This document shows, one piece after another, positions 6,192 to 6,297 of a stretch of 6,297 bases of DNA. Source of the stretch: RGIG3009 sp964389495. Lineage in GTDB: Bacteria; Bacillota; Clostridia; Oscillospirales; Acutalibacteraceae. Under the pieces are notes generated by a model that was not told where the DNA came from, searched no databases, and saw only the letters and a program-made list of their open reading frames with translations. The translations under genes were made by a program, and so were the position numbers. How positions within the stretch are numbered: the stretch's first letter is position 1; every line of letters begins with the position of its first letter. The stretch lies in assembly GCA_964389495.1 (NCBI GenBank), contig CAYMDU010000086.1, positions 1 through 6,297 on the forward strand, read 5' to 3'.

Positions 6192-6297
6192 TTAGTCCAG
6201 AAAATCTTTTAACTTTTTGCTGCGGCTGGGATGCCGCAATTTGCGCAAGGCCTTTGCTTCGATTTGGCGAATACGCTCACGGGTTACATCGAATTCC
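6192..6297 (-). CDS. rpoD: RNA polymerase primary sigma factor RpoD/SigA (C-terminal 34 codons; truncated by window edge)
   Basis: The minus-strand reading at the right edge gives EFDVTRERIRQIEAKALRKL, then RHPSRSKKLKDFLD and a TAA stop (6194-6192). This is sigma-70 region 4.2, the helix-turn-helix that reads the -35 promoter element. The VTRERIRQIEAKALRKLRHPSRS string is characteristic of primary (group 1) sigma factors, and the KLKDFLD ending is the usual C-terminus. The rest of the gene lies beyond the right edge. No hairpin with a U-tract follows the stop, so transcription probably continues into yfbR. The recognised residues are those that bind TTGACA-type -35 sites, consistent with the two promoters seen at 1155-1249. 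A group 2 sigma paralogue is possible but less likely given the near-consensus tail. Confidence 0.93.
   Translation of the reverse strand, partial: EFDVTRERIRQIEAKALRKLRHPSRSKKLKDFLD

Overview
The window is ordinary housekeeping DNA from a low- to mid-GC Gram-positive anaerobe, most likely a member of the class Clostridia (Oscillospirales or a relative). Evidence for this is the aconitase subfamily, the Asp23-family / FakA (DhaL-DegV-like) / RecG gene order typical of Firmicutes, the strong AAGGAGG-type ribosome binding sites, a TTG start, and consensus sigma-A promoters. GC content is roughly mid-50s % by eye. Nothing points to a phage, plasmid, transposon or CRISPR locus.

Layout. Positions 1-1122 (minus strand) carry the N-terminal 374 codons of an iron-sulfur aconitate hydratase that runs off the left edge. 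A 206-nt intergenic region (1123-1328) holds two back-to-back near-consensus promoters, one for aconitase (TTGACA-18-TATAAT, minus) and one for the rightward operon (TTGATT-17-TATAAT, plus). The rightward operon has three genes: an Asp23/YloU-family protein (1329-1682), the fatty acid kinase catalytic subunit FakA/YloV with a TTG start (1735-3402), and the RecG branched-DNA helicase (3472-5514). An 11-bp hairpin with a U-tract sits between fakA and recG and ends just before the recG ribosome binding site. A 13-bp-stem bidirectional terminator separates recG from a converging minus-strand pair: the C-terminal tail of the primary sigma factor RpoD/SigA (6192-6297), followed downstream by a YfbR-type HD-domain 5'-deoxynucleotidase (5560-6135).

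How the parts work together. The rightward operon resembles the yloU-yloV-(sdaAB-sdaAA)-recG order of Bacillus subtilis without the serine dehydratase genes. It links envelope/fatty-acid metabolism with DNA repair by position rather than by pathway. The leftward rpoD-yfbR pair has no visible terminator or promoter between the genes, so the nucleotidase probably rides on the sigma-factor transcript. I found no convincing undescribed system. The points most worth a second look are the terminator that recG transcription must read through, the rpoD-yfbR linkage, and the divergent aconitase/fakA promoter region with a helically phased direct repeat on the aconitase -35 element.
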